NCBI GenBank assembly: GCA_027658995.1
Contig: JAQDQK010000001.1
Coordinates: 434,001 to 498,000 of the forward strand
Source of the DNA: Propionibacteriaceae bacterium AM104-82
Lineage (GTDB): Bacteria; Actinomycetota; Actinomycetes; Propionibacteriales; Propionibacteriaceae
Reading direction: 5' to 3'
Length of the DNA stretch: 64,000 bases
In this document: positions 18,312-29,075 of the stretch, one piece after another
How the letters are laid out: each line of letters starts with the position of its first letter
Position numbering within the stretch: the stretch's first letter is position 1
Translations under genes and position numbers: made by a program
Notes under the pieces: model-generated
What the model saw: the letters and a program-made list of their open reading frames with translations, nothing else
What the model was told of the DNA's origin: nothing
Databases searched by the model: none

Positions 18312-18866
18312 ATGTACAGGACGTCGAAGCGGCCGCGCGTCTACCGGAGCAGGGGCAGGCGGCGCCTGCTTGCCGCGAGGGCGATCGCCCTCGGGATCGT
18401 CGCGGCGACCATCGCGGGGACGGGACTGTTGATCGGGTCGCGCATCGCGGGCTGGGGCCCGACCGAGGAGGTCGCGCCGGTCGAGGCGACCCCGACCTCG
18501 CTCAGCCCGGAGATCGTGGCCCGATTCGACGCGGCCGCCCAGGCCGCCAGGTCGGACGGGATCGAGTTGGGCATCCGCTCCGGGTGGCGCTCCGCGGAGG
18601 AACAGCGCCGCCTCTACGACGACGCGGTCGCCGAGCACGGCGTCGAGGAGGCACGACGCACGGTGCTGCCCCCGGAGCACTCGGCGCACGTCGCGGGCAT
18701 GGCCATCGACGTCACGCCGTACGCGGGTGCGACCTGGCTGGAGGCCCGCTCCGAAGAGTTCGGCCTCTGCCGCACCTACGCCAACGAGTGGTGGCACTTC
18801 GAGGTCACCGGGAAGATCGGCGAGCGCTGCCCCGACCTCAAGCCGGACGCCTCGGTCGACTGGTGA
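18312..18866 (+). CDS. membrane-anchored D-alanyl-D-alanine carboxypeptidase, VanY family
   Basis: A 184-residue zinc peptidase of the M15 (VanY/DdcY) family, which trims D-Ala from peptidoglycan stems. A basic N-terminus and one transmembrane helix (about residues 22-44) anchor a small extracytoplasmic domain. That domain holds the zinc-site motifs SAHVAGMAIDV and EWWHFE. AGGAGGA ends 8 nt before ATG 18312, fixing the start. The gene is divergent from the two-component system; regulation of the peptidase by that system is plausible but not shown. Confidence 0.85.
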   Translation: MYRTSKRPRVYRSRGRRRLLAARAIALGIVAATIAGTGLLIGSRIAGWGPTEEVAPVEATPTSLSPEIVARFDAAAQAARSDGIELGIRSGWRSAEEQRRLYDDAVAEHGVEEARRTVLPPEHSAHVAGMAIDVTPYAGATWLEARSEEFGLCRTYANEWWHFEVTGKIGERCPDLKPDASVDW

Positions 18867-18927
18867 GTGGGGTCAACGTTGTCCCGCGTTCCTCGGCAGG
18901 CCGACTCGAAATCTGCAGTAAACGGGT

Positions 18928-18988
18928 GTTGTCAGCAGATAACAGTTCGATAAAGAACCGACAACGTTTGCTCGAACATATCTAGGAT
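18928..18988 (+). promoter_or_regulatory. control region of the ribose-type transport operon
   Basis: Contains TAAC-AG-TTCGATAA at 18940-18953, resembling the operator core at 3226-3239. Outer arms GTTGTC (18928-18933) and GACAAC (18960-18965) flank it, and a TAGGAT -10 candidate lies at 18983-18988. The TSS would lie about 45 nt before the first gene. The -35 is weak, so activation or unusual spacing is possible. Confidence 0.4.
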
Positions 18989-19040
18989 CGAAGAGCCGCC
19001 GACACCGCGGCGACTGCTACTCACGATCCAAGGGGAACCA

Positions 19041-20009
19041 ATGAAGATCATCCCGAAGAAGCTCCTCGCAGGCGTTTTCGCCGCGGTGGTGCTGACGACG
19101 GCTGCATGCACCAACGGCGACGAGGCCAAGCCGAACGCCGGAGGTTCAGGCGGTGGCGGGGGCAAGGTCACCAAGGTCGGCCTCATGCTCCAGGACATCT
19201 CCAACCCCTTCTTCGCCGCCATGCAGACCGGCATGCAGGAGGAGGCAAAGGCGCAGGGCTTCGAGGTGAACGTGCAGGACGGACGCCAGGATCTCGGCAC
19301 CCAGAACGATCAGATCGACGCGTTCATCTCGCAGGGCGTCCAGTTGATCCTCCTCAACGCCGTCGACAGCGAGGGCATCGGCTCGGCCGTGGCGCGGGCG
19401 CAAGCCGCGGGCATCGTCGTGGTTGCCGTCGACGTCGACGCGACCGGTGCCGACGCCGCCGTCACCACCGACAACGTGCTTGCGGGCAAGCAGGCCTGTG
19501 AGGCGCTGGTGGAGAAGATCGGCGGTAAGGGCAACATCCTGTTCATCGAGGGCACCCCGACCACCGCCCCGCAAGACCGGGTCAAGGGCTGCGAAGAGGT
19601 CATCAGCGCCAACCCCGATGTCAAGATCGTCGCGCGTCAGGCGGGCAAGAACGACCGCGCCTCCGGACTGGCACTCGCCACCGACATGCTGACGGCCAAC
19701 AAGGACGTCCAGGGCATCTTCGCCATCAACGATCCCGAGGGCCTCGGCGCCGACCTTGCGATCCAGCAGGCCGGCCGCACAGGGATCACCGTCGTCGGCG
19801 TCGACGGCTCGCCCGAGGCCGTGAAGGCACTCGAGGATCCGAAGTCGAACTTCTGGGCGACCCCCGCGCAGGATCCGGCAGGCATGGCCAAGAAGGCCTA
19901 CGAGGTCGGCAAGGGCATCGTCGAGGGCAACAAGCCCGCCGAGCGGATCACGCTGCTCGAGCCGACGCTCGTCACCCGCGACGACGTCAAGGACTACAAG
20001 GGCTGGTGA
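19041..20009 (+). CDS. rbsB: sugar ABC transporter substrate-binding lipoprotein, ribose (RbsB) type
   Basis: A 322-residue type I periplasmic-binding protein with a lipoprotein signal (lipobox TAAC, Cys23) and a Gly-rich linker. Ligand-domain motifs include MLQDISNPFFAAMQTGM, NAVDSEGIGSAVARAQAAG and GIFAINDPEGLGADLAIQQAG. This is the ribose/autoinducer-2/xylose group of CUT2 importers; the exact sugar cannot be fixed from sequence. It starts a three-gene operon with one double ATPase and one permease. GGGGAACC precedes the ATG. Confidence 0.87.
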   Translation: MKIIPKKLLAGVFAAVVLTTAACTNGDEAKPNAGGSGGGGGKVTKVGLMLQDISNPFFAAMQTGMQEEAKAQGFEVNVQDGRQDLGTQNDQIDAFISQGVQLILLNAVDSEGIGSAVARAQAAGIVVVAVDVDATGADAAVTTDNVLAGKQACEALVEKIGGKGNILFIEGTPTTAPQDRVKGCEEVISANPDVKIVARQAGKNDRASGLALATDMLTANKDVQGIFAINDPEGLGADLAIQQAGRTGITVVGVDGSPEAVKALEDPKSNFWATPAQDPAGMAKKAYEVGKGIVEGNKPAERITLLEPTLVTRDDVKDYKGW

Positions 20010-20034
20010 TCCAGGCCCTTCGCAGGAGGAGACG

Positions 20035-21570
20035 ATGAGCGCAACCGAGCCGCTCCTCTCGGTCCAGGGCATCAGCAAGCGGTTCGGCGCCACCCAGGCG
20101 CTGAGCAACGTGAGCTTCGATGTCCGGCCGGGTGAGGTGCATGCCCTGATGGGCGAGAACGGCGCTGGCAAGTCGACGCTGATGAAGATCATCTCGGGCA
20201 ACTACACCCCGGATGAGGGCGAGATCAGGATCGGCGGGGTGCCGACGGTCCTGTCCTCGCCGAGGGATGCGATGGCGGCGGGCGTCGGCATCATCCACCA
20301 GGAGCTCAACACCCTGCCCGAGATGACGGTCGCCGAGAACCTGGCCATCGGCATCGAGCCCGTCAACGGCCTGGGCGTCCTCGACCGCCGCACCATGGTG
20401 CGCGAGGCCCGGGAGAAGCTGGACCGGGTCGGTGCGACCAGGATCGACCCGCGTCGCCCGATCGGGGCGCTCAGCGTCGGCATGCAACAGATGGTCGAGA
20501 TCGCGAGGGCGGTCGCCGAGGACGTCAAGGTCCTGGTGCTCGATGAGCCGACGGCCGCCCTGTCGATGTCCGAGTCGGAGCGACTGTTCGAGCTGATCAA
20601 CGAGATGCGCGACAAGGGTATGGGCCTGATCTACATCTCGCACCGGATGGAGGAGGTGTGGGAACTCGCCGACCGGGTGACCGTCTTCCGCGACGGGAAG
20701 CTGGTCGGAACCCGCGAGATGCGCGACCCGGACGTCAAGGTCACCCCCAACGACATCGTCCGGATGATGGTGGGCCGCGACGTCGAGGATCTGTACGGGC
20801 ACCGCGAGCCGCACACAGGCGGGGTTCGGCTGTCCGTGCAGGGTTTGACCGGCCCTGGAGGCATCGGGCCGGTCGACTTCGAGGTGCACGGCGGCGAAAT
20901 CGTCTCGATGGCCGGCCTGATCGGGGCCGGGCGCACCGAGGTCGCCCGGCTGCTCTACGGCGCCGACCGACGCACCGGAGGGCTCGTCGTCCTTGACGAC
21001 CGTCCGGTCAGCGTCGGAAACCCTCGCGAGGCCGTCGCCCAGGGCATCGGGATGCTGCCCGAGTCGCGCAAGGACCAGGCGCTGTTCCTCGACATGTCGG
21101 TGCGCGACAACACGGCGATGTCGACGCTCAAGCAGTTCAGCCCCGGAGGGGTGATCCAGTTCGCCAAGATGAAGCAGGCCGTCGCGGGCGTCTTCGAGAA
21201 GCTCCGCGTCAAGGCCGCCTCGCAACTGATCGACTCGCGCAGCCTGTCGGGAGGCAATCAGCAGAAGCTGGTGCTGGGGCGCCTGATGCTCGAGCACCCG
21301 GCGCTGATGATCCTCGACGAGCCGACCCGAGGCGTCGACATCGGCGCCAAGAGCGAGATCTACCGCATCATCAACGACATCGCCGCCTCCGGGACGGCCG
21401 TGCTCGTCATCTCCTCCGACCTCCCCGAGGTGCTCGGCATCAGCGACCGCATCCTCGTGATGCGCGGAGGTCAACTGGTGGGCGAACTCGACGGGCCGAG
21501 CGCCACGGAGGAACAGGTCATGGAATTTGCAACCGGCGTGCTCGCCGACGACACCCCTAGGAACACGTGA
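20035..21570 (+). CDS. rbsA: sugar ABC transporter ATP-binding protein, two ABC domains (RbsA type)
   Basis: A 511-residue CUT2 ATPase. Domain 1 has GENGAGKSTL and VLVLDEPTAAL. Domain 2 has LIGAGRTEVARLL in place of a full P-loop, signature LSGGNQQKLVLG and MILDEPTRGVD. AGGAGG lies 7 nt before ATG 20035. The stop overlaps the next start as TGATG. It powers the RbsC-like permease. Confidence 0.9.
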   Translation: MSATEPLLSVQGISKRFGATQALSNVSFDVRPGEVHALMGENGAGKSTLMKIISGNYTPDEGEIRIGGVPTVLSSPRDAMAAGVGIIHQELNTLPEMTVAENLAIGIEPVNGLGVLDRRTMVREAREKLDRVGATRIDPRRPIGALSVGMQQMVEIARAVAEDVKVLVLDEPTAALSMSESERLFELINEMRDKGMGLIYISHRMEEVWELADRVTVFRDGKLVGTREMRDPDVKVTPNDIVRMMVGRDVEDLYGHREPHTGGVRLSVQGLTGPGGIGPVDFEVHGGEIVSMAGLIGAGRTEVARLLYGADRRTGGLVVLDDRPVSVGNPREAVAQGIGMLPESRKDQALFLDMSVRDNTAMSTLKQFSPGGVIQFAKMKQAVAGVFEKLRVKAASQLIDSRSLSGGNQQKLVLGRLMLEHPALMILDEPTRGVDIGAKSEIYRIINDIAASGTAVLVISSDLPEVLGISDRILVMRGGQLVGELDGPSATEEQVMEFATGVLADDTPRNT

Positions 21571-22547
21571 TGACCGCAACCATTACCGAGCAGCCCCGAT
21601 CCGGCGCCGCGACCTTCAGTTACTGGTGGGACAAGGTCGGCATCTTCGCCGTGCTGATCCTGATGTGCGTCGTGATGGCCTTCCTCGCGCCGAACTTCCT
21701 GTCGGTGGACAACGCCGTCAACGTGGCCCGGGCCGTCTCGATCAACGCCATCCTCGCGGCTGGCATGACCATGATCATCCTGACCGGAGGCATCGACCTG
21801 TCCGTGGGTTCGACGCTGGCCGTCGCGGGCGTTGCCGGCGTCCTGCTCGCGACCAGCGGCGCCCCCGGACCGATCGCGATCCTCGGCGGGATCGCGGCCG
21901 GGGCCCTGGCAGGCCTGATCAACGGCGCGTTCGTGGCCTGGCTCGCCCTGCCGGCGTTCATCGTGACGCTCGGCTCGATGACGTATCTGCGTGGCACGGC
22001 CTACTCGTTGCTCGACGGGCAGCCGCTGGTCGCCTCCGACCTCGCCTACCGGGGCATCGGCAACGGCACCGTCGCGGGCATCCCCACCCCGGTCGTGGTG
22101 ATGATCGTGGTCTACGTGATCTTCTGGTTCCTGCTGGAACGCACCCGGTTCGGGCGCCACGTCTACGCCGTCGGAGGCAACATCGAGGCCGCCCGACTTG
22201 CGGGCATCAACACCAAGCGGGTGCTGCTTCTCGTCTACACCATCGCGGGCGCGGCCGCCGGCCTCGCAGGCATCATCTTCTCGGCCCGCGTGCTCTCCGC
22301 CCAGCCGACGGCGGGCACCAACTACGAACTGGACGCCATCGCGGCCGTGGTGCTCGGTGGAACGGCGCTCGCAGGCGGCCGGGGGCGGGTGCTCGGGACC
22401 CTGGTCGGCGCGCTCATCATCGGCGTGCTGTCCAACGGCCTTGTGCTGATGAACGTGCCGTTCTTCTACCAGTTGATCATCAAGGGCGTCGTCATCGTGC
22501 TCGCCGTGACGCTCGACAGCCTGAGGCAGTTTGGCCGCAAGGGGTGA
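21570..22547 (+). CDS. rbsC: sugar ABC transporter permease (RbsC type)
   Basis: A 325-residue polytopic permease with the CUT2 signature TGGIDLSVGSTLAVAG and the ATPase-contact loop YELDAIAAVVLGGTALAGG. Start ATG 21570 shares its A with the upstream TGA; GTG 21567 is an equally coupled alternative. A single permease gene implies a homodimeric pore, unlike the two-permease importer at 5956-8012. It is followed by dapB, 74 bp away. Confidence 0.88.
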   Translation: MTATITEQPRSGAATFSYWWDKVGIFAVLILMCVVMAFLAPNFLSVDNAVNVARAVSINAILAAGMTMIILTGGIDLSVGSTLAVAGVAGVLLATSGAPGPIAILGGIAAGALAGLINGAFVAWLALPAFIVTLGSMTYLRGTAYSLLDGQPLVASDLAYRGIGNGTVAGIPTPVVVMIVVYVIFWFLLERTRFGRHVYAVGGNIEAARLAGINTKRVLLLVYTIAGAAAGLAGIIFSARVLSAQPTAGTNYELDAIAAVVLGGTALAGGRGRVLGTLVGALIIGVLSNGLVLMNVPFFYQLIIKGVVIVLAVTLDSLRQFGRKG

Positions 22548-22621
22548 GTCGCGTCCTCCGTGGCGGCATTGTGCGGGCGACCTGACGCTGGTTGACTGGG
22601 CATTGTGAACGGAGGAGACCA

Positions 22622-23362
22622 ATGAGTGAGATTCAGGTCGGGGTTTTCGGGGTCAGCGGGCGGATGGGCAGCGAGGTCGTGCACGCCGTCGGGCGGGCCG
22701 ACGGGATGACCGTCATCGGCGGGTCCGATCTCGGGGAGCCGAGGGAGCAGGTTGAGCGCGCCCAGGTCGTCGTCGACTTCACCCACCCCGACGCCGTGAT
22801 GGACAACATCGCCTGGTGCGTCGAGCGCGACATCAGCATGGTGATCGGCACCACGGGCTTCACCCCGGAGCGGCTCGACCAGGTCAGGGCGCTCGTGGCC
22901 GAGCACCCGAAGGTCGGCATCCTGATCGCCTCCAACTTCTCCATCGGGGCCGTCCTGATGATGCAGTTCGCCGCGAAGGCCGCCCCGTTCTACCCGTCGG
23001 TGGAGATCATCGAACTGCACCACCCGAACAAGGCCGACGCGCCGTCGGGCACCTCGGCGACCACCGCGCGCAAGATCGCCGCAGCCCGCGCCGAGGCCGA
23101 CATGGGCCCGGTGCCCGACGCGACGGTGCACGACGATGGCGCCCGCGGAGCGGTTGTCGACGGCATCCACATCCACGGGGTCCGCCTCCAAGGGCTCGTC
23201 GCCCACCAGGAGGTGCTGCTCGGCAGCACCGGCGAGACCCTGACCATCCGGCACGACTCGTTCGACCGGGTCTCGTTCATGCCCGGCGTGGTCGCGGGCA
23301 TCCGCTACATCGTCGAGCACCCCGGCCTGACTCTCGAGATGGAGCAGGTGCTGGGCATCTAG
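22622..23362 (+). CDS. dapB: 4-hydroxy-tetrahydrodipicolinate reductase
   Basis: A 246-residue enzyme of the lysine/diaminopimelate pathway that reduces HTPA to tetrahydrodipicolinate using NAD(P)H. The nucleotide-binding motif GVFGVSGRMG lies at the N-terminus. VVIDFT-type VVDFTHPDAV and IGTTGFT follow, and the catalytic/substrate motif is ELHHPNKADAPSGTS. GGAGGAG precedes ATG 22622. It is convergent with, and overlaps by 4 nt, the regulator gene on the opposite strand. Confidence 0.95.
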   Translation: MSEIQVGVFGVSGRMGSEVVHAVGRADGMTVIGGSDLGEPREQVERAQVVVDFTHPDAVMDNIAWCVERDISMVIGTTGFTPERLDQVRALVAEHPKVGILIASNFSIGAVLMMQFAAKAAPFYPSVEIIELHHPNKADAPSGTSATTARKIAAARAEADMGPVPDATVHDDGARGAVVDGIHIHGVRLQGLVAHQEVLLGSTGETLTIRHDSFDRVSFMPGVVAGIRYIVEHPGLTLEMEQVLGI

Positions 23363-25164
23363 CCCCGCGAGCGCTCCATCATGAGCGCCCGCAACGCCAG
23401 GTGCAGGTCGAGCCGACCCGCACCCGCCGACCAGCCCTCCCCGAGCAGCGTCGCGATCCGGTGCATCCGCTGCCGCAGCGTGTTGGGGTGGATGAACAGC
23501 GCCGCTGCGACGGCGGGCAACTGCGGCCCGAACTCCAGCACGGCCCAAGCAGTGCGCACCAGGTCGGTGCCGTGCCCGGCGTCGTAGTCGACCAACGGGA
23601 GCGCGGGCGCCCGGACGCCACGAGGCAGGTTGCCCGCCTGCTCGGCCTCGAGCAGCGCGCCGAGCGAGCCGATGGTGTCGCCGTCGAGCACCTCGCCGCC
23701 GAGGAGTCGCAGGCTTGCGAGCGCGGTGTCCGCGCTGCGGTGCGCCCGCGGGATGTCGCCCAGCGAGCCGAGCACCCGCGACGAGCCGACCTGCGCGTCC
23801 GCGTCCTCCGGGGCGAGCGCCGCCCTCACCCGCTCCGCGCACGGCTCGGCCGTCTGCACCAGCGCGCACAGATGCCCGCCGTGCTCGGCGACCAGCGCGG
23901 GGGCATGCAGCGCCCTGCGCACCACCTGCACCGCGTCCGGCAGCGACGTGCGGATCGCCAGCACCGTCAACGGCTTGCGCGGGTCGACGCCGTGCCTGGT
24001 CATCCGCGCCCGCAGCGCGGCGCCCGGCTCCGCCCTGCCCGAGATGCAGTCGTCGAGCAGTTCGTACTGGGAGCGCTGCTCCGCGTCCGCCTCGATCCGG
24101 TCGATCAGCGCGGCGAGGCCGAGGTGCACGGCCGCATGCTCGAGGGCGTCGCGTTCGTCGACGGGGATCTCGGTGTGCACCACGACGGTGCCGTGGTGGC
24201 TGCCGCCGACCTGGGCAGCGCAGATGGTCGCCTGACCGCCGGGCGTCGACACGGGGAAGGGCAGCCCCGACGAAACGGCCGAGGCGATCGCGGCCCTGAG
24301 CAGAGGGTCGCCCGGATCGTCGGAGGGGGAGAGCACGTCGACGCGGGCGTCGTAGACCGCGGAAAGCAGCCCCACGATGCCCGCCTGGTCGCGGGCCCCC
24401 ACGGCCTCGACGAGGCGCCGGTCGAAGTCGAGCAGCGACTGCATCGCGCCCATCCGGGCGCGCCCGGCGTCCTCCCGGGCGCCCAGTTCCTCGAGCGCGG
24501 CCGTCACGTGGGCGAGGCGGGCGCTGTGGTCGATGGCGACGGCGGCCTGCCGTGCGATCGCGTCGACGATCTCGCGGGTCTCTGCCGGGTAGTCGACGGG
24601 GTGCCGGTCGGCGATCAGCAGCGCGCCCTGGATGCGTCCCTGCACGTTCATGGGCACCCCGAGGATCGACCGGACGCCCTCGAGTCGGACGATCGCGTCG
24701 ATCGAATCGAGGTGCACGATCGTCGGGTCGTCGACATAGTCCGACGTCGACACCACCGCCATGCCGGTGGCCGCCTTGCCGAGCACCCCGGTGCCGAGCG
24801 GCATCCGGATGGTGGCGTACTCGCGGGTCCTGACCCCGTCCGACTGGCAGATATAGGTCTCGCCCGTCGCGTGGTCGTTGAGGCTGACGTATGCCATGTC
24901 GGCGCCCGTCACGGCGCGGGTGCGCTGCGCGATGGCCGCGAGCACCTGGTCGGGGTCCGCGATGCCCGCCAGGTCGGTGGCCGTCTCGTACAGCGTCTCG
25001 ACCAGCAACCGGGAGCGGGCGGCGCCTGTGCGCGTCGCCGCGATCCGCCGCGCCGATTCGGCCCCCTCGGGGGAGAGTCCCACCCGGGTGACGGCCACCT
25101 CGAGGTCCTCGGAGGCGCCTCCCTCCAGGGCATTCAGCAGCAGGGCAACGGCGTCGTCGGTCAT
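23359..25164 (-). CDS. GAF-domain PucR/CdaR-type transcriptional regulator
   Basis: A 601-residue regulator. The N-terminal half carries a GAF sensory domain (about residues 55-215, including IRMPLGTGVLGKAATG and RIQGALLIADRH). The C-terminus (about 525-595) is the PucR-type helix-turn-helix, with FIHPNTLRQRMHRIATLLGEGW. Proteins of this architecture usually activate adjacent catabolic operons on binding a small acid or aldehyde. It is divergent from the lactonase/dehydrogenase operon, with a palindrome in the shared 112-bp gap. Control of that operon is therefore the natural inference. Confidence 0.85.
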   Translation of the reverse strand: MTDDAVALLLNALEGGASEDLEVAVTRVGLSPEGAESARRIAATRTGAARSRLLVETLYETATDLAGIADPDQVLAAIAQRTRAVTGADMAYVSLNDHATGETYICQSDGVRTREYATIRMPLGTGVLGKAATGMAVVSTSDYVDDPTIVHLDSIDAIVRLEGVRSILGVPMNVQGRIQGALLIADRHPVDYPAETREIVDAIARQAAVAIDHSARLAHVTAALEELGAREDAGRARMGAMQSLLDFDRRLVEAVGARDQAGIVGLLSAVYDARVDVLSPSDDPGDPLLRAAIASAVSSGLPFPVSTPGGQATICAAQVGGSHHGTVVVHTEIPVDERDALEHAAVHLGLAALIDRIEADAEQRSQYELLDDCISGRAEPGAALRARMTRHGVDPRKPLTVLAIRTSLPDAVQVVRRALHAPALVAEHGGHLCALVQTAEPCAERVRAALAPEDADAQVGSSRVLGSLGDIPRAHRSADTALASLRLLGGEVLDGDTIGSLGALLEAEQAGNLPRGVRAPALPLVDYDAGHGTDLVRTAWAVLEFGPQLPAVAAALFIHPNTLRQRMHRIATLLGEGWSAGAGRLDLHLALRALMMERSRG

Positions 25165-25174
25165 GGCCGATTCT

Positions 25175-25199
25175 CACACGTCGGTGCCCCGATGGTGTG
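25175..25199. promoter_or_regulatory. imperfect palindrome between the PucR-type gene and the lactone operon
   Basis: CACAC (25175-25179) and GTGTG (25195-25199) are outer arms, with TCGG/CCGA inner arms around TGCC. It lies just upstream of the operon's -35 element, where an activator site would be expected. Confidence 0.45.
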
Positions 25200-25210
25200 C
25201 GATCCGGACA

Positions 25211-25240
25211 TTGAGCCCCAGTGGGGCGGCTTTCTAGAGT
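25211..25240 (+). promoter_or_regulatory. promoter of the lactonase/dehydrogenase operon
   Basis: TTGAGC (25211-25216) and TAGAGT (25235-25240) with an 18-nt spacer, 36 bp before the lactonase start. Confidence 0.6.
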
Positions 25241-25276
25241 GACGCACATCCTTCCAGAGCCGAAAGGAGCCGGATC

Positions 25277-26093
25277 ATGACTGATCCCATGAAGCTACAC
25301 ATCCTCTCGACCGGCGTCATGGAGTGCGACCACACGTGGTTGCTGCTCCAGGCCGGCAACACCATCACCGACCGACACCACAAGGACAAGCCGGCGGTGT
25401 GGGCCGAGTGCCCAACGCACGCCGTCCTGATCGAGACGCCCGCCGGGCGGATCCTGTGGGACACCGGCGTGCCCCGCGACTGGGAGACGCGCTGGGGGCC
25501 GACGGGGTTCCAGGACTTCTTCCCGGTGCAGGAGGACCCGGCAGGGCCGGGCTACCTCGACACCGCGCTCGCCGACCTGGAACTGACCACCGACGACATC
25601 GACGTCCTCGTGCTGTCGCACCTGCACTTCGACCACGCCGCCAACGCGCGGATGTTCGACAACGGCAAGACGCGCATCCTCGCCCAGGCCGACGAGATCG
25701 AGGGCGTCAAAGACCATCGACGGGTACAGCAAGGGCGCCCACATCGTCTCCGACTTCGAGGGCCTTCCGCTCGAGGCGGTGCACGGCGACGCCGAGATCG
25801 TGCCGGGCGTCTCCGTGATCTCCACGCCCGGACACACCTGGGGCACCATGAGCCTGCAGGTCGACCTGCCCGAGGGCGGCACCAAGATCTTCACCTCCGA
25901 CGCCGTCTACCTCGGCGCGAGTTGGGGGCCGCCAGCGATCGGCGCGGGCATCGTCTGGGATTCGGTCCAGTGGCTCGAGTCGGTCGACAAGTTGCGCAGG
26001 ATCCAGGAGCGCACCGGCGCCGAGATGATCTTCGGACACGACCCCGAGCAGCGGAAGTCGCTGACGCTCGCGCCGAGCGGCTACTACAGCTAG
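25277..26093 (+). pseudogene. metallo-beta-lactamase-fold lactonase (AttM/BlcC/AiiB-like) with a +1 frameshift
   Basis: Two frames together encode an approximately 271-residue lactonase. The first (25277 to about 25710) has the zinc motif [11 protein letters not shown]. The second (about 25710 to 26093) has [13 protein letters not shown] and TSDAVYLG, completing the metal site. The frames join if one A is removed from AAA at 25709-25711; as written, the first frame runs on out of frame into the next gene. Length and all zinc ligands fit the AttM group, which opens gamma-butyrolactone or acyl-homoserine lactones. AAAGGAG precedes ATG 25277. It may be a recent inactivation, a sequencing error or an unusual recoding event; the undamaged second half favours the first two. 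Confidence 0.8.
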
Positions 26094-26101
26094 GGGGCGC
26101 C

Positions 26102-26494
26102 GTGATCATCTACGACCTGGCATGCACCGCAGGGCACCGCTTCGAGGCGCGTCTAACCTCAATGTTCGACCCCAATCCCGAGTGCGACTGCGGGGAGGCG
26201 ACCTCGCGGGTGCCGAGCAGGCTGAACCTGGGCGGCGCCGCAAGCGCCGGCCCGAGCCGCGACGACATGCCCACCACGTGGCGGGGCACGGGGCAGGGCG
26301 ATCCGGCGACGCTCAAGGCCTGGCACGGCGCCATGACCAGACGCGAACGCCTGGAGGAGAAGTACCCGGAACTGGCTGGCGACCGGCGACCGATCCTGGC
26401 GCACGAGGGGGCCTTCGCGGGCCGCCCGCTGCGCGCAGGCGACGACCTCGTCCCGGCCGTCGCGAAGGCGGCGTTCGGTAAGGAGGAGTCGTGA
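26102..26494 (+). CDS. FmdB-like small zinc-ribbon protein
   Basis: A 130-residue protein with a short N-terminal Cys-containing ribbon (YDLACTAGHRFEARL, then PECDCGEA) resembling the FmdB/CxxC regulatory-protein family. One of the usual four cysteines appears to be missing in the first knuckle (CTAGH rather than CPxCGH). The rest is low-complexity and polar. GTG 26102 is taken as start; 8 bp separate it from the lactonase stop, and its own stop overlaps the next GTG. FmdB-like proteins often accompany amide- or acid-utilising enzymes; the precise role is unknown. Confidence 0.65.
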   Translation: MIIYDLACTAGHRFEARLTSMFDPNPECDCGEATSRVPSRLNLGGAASAGPSRDDMPTTWRGTGQGDPATLKAWHGAMTRRERLEEKYPELAGDRRPILAHEGAFAGRPLRAGDDLVPAVAKAAFGKEES

Positions 26495-27617
26495 GGATCA
26501 CCGGCGCGGTGCTGGAGGAGATCGGCAGACCCCGGCCCTACGCACAGTCCCAGCCGATCGCCGTCCAGGAGGTCGAACTCGATCCGCCCGGCCCCGGCGA
26601 GATCCTCGTCAGGATCGAGGCCGCAGGCATCTGCCACTCGGACCTGTCGGTGGTCGACGGCAACCGGGTGCGGCCGGTCCCGATGCTGCTCGGGCACGAG
26701 TCCGCGGGCATCGTCGAGCAACTCGGCGAGGGGGTCGACGACGTCGCGGTGGGCGACCGGGTTGCGATGTGCTTCCTGCCGCGCTGCGAACAGTGCCCCA
26801 ACTGCCGCCAGGACGGCAGGCTGCCGTGCACGCCTGGATCCGCCGCCAACAACGCGGGGGTCCTGATGGGCGACCGGATCCTGCTGCACCGTGACGGCCC
26901 CGACGGGCCGGAGCAGGTCAAGCACCACCTGGGCGTCTCGGGGTTCGCCACCCGCGTCGTCGTCAACCGCGCCTCAGCCGTGCCGGTCGGCAACGACGTG
27001 CCGCCCGACATCGCGGCGGTGCTTGGCTGCGCGGTGCTCACCGGGGGCGGGGCCGTCCTCAACGCCGCCGACCCGCAGCCGGGCGACTCCGTGATGATCG
27101 TCGGGCTCGGGGGAGTGGGGATGGCGGCGCTGCTCACCGCGCTCAGCCTCGACATCGGCGAGGTGATCGCCGTCGACGCCCTCGAGTCCAAGCTCGACCT
27201 CGCACGCCAGTGGGGGGCCGATGCCGCCTACACGCCGCAGCAGGTGGCCGAGCAGGGCGTCAAGGCCACCCACGTCGTCGAGTGCGCAGGTCATCCCCGG
27301 GCGTTCGAGACGGCGTTCAAAGCGACCGGCGTCGGGGGAAGGACGGTCACGATCGGCCTGCCCGCCCCCACCGCGCTCAGCGAGATCTCGCCGCTGACGG
27401 TCACGGCGGAGGCCCGCACCATCATCGGCTCCTACCTCGGCTCTGCCGTCCCGGCAAGGGACATCCCTCGATACGCCGACCTGTGGCGCGAAGGTAAGCT
27501 CCCTGTAGAGCGGCTGATCTCCTCGCGGATCCGGCTCGATCAGATCAACGAGGCCATGGATCAGCTCGCAGATGGGCTGGCGATCCGCCAGGTGATCATG
27601 TTCGACGAGGAGGAAGC

Positions 27618-27621
<4 letters not shown>
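26491..27621 (+). CDS. zinc-dependent medium-chain alcohol dehydrogenase
   Basis: A 376-residue NAD-dependent MDR enzyme. Catalytic zinc ligands lie in AAGICHSDLSV and LGHESAG. The structural zinc site is CEQCPNCRQDGRLPC, and the Rossmann motif is VGLGGVGMAAL. It overlaps the zinc-ribbon gene upstream (GTGA) and the aldehyde dehydrogenase downstream (ATGA). Next to a lactonase and an aldehyde dehydrogenase it would be expected to oxidise the hydroxy acid released from a lactone (as AttL/BlcB does with 4-hydroxybutyrate), which is inference. A general primary-alcohol or formaldehyde-type role cannot be excluded. Confidence 0.85.
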
Positions 27622-29066
<1,445 letters not shown>

Positions 29067-29075
29067 GAGACGGCG

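Noticed and set aside
22466..25249. A 927-codon antisense frame across dapB and the PucR-type gene
   Set aside because: Compositionally an antisense shadow; it crosses two genes with clear family motifs.
25277..26494. A single long frame suggesting a lactonase/zinc-ribbon fusion
   Set aside because: The middle part (about 25711-26101) is out-of-frame, Arg-rich translation of the real lactonase end; the true organisation is a frameshifted lactonase followed by a separate small gene.
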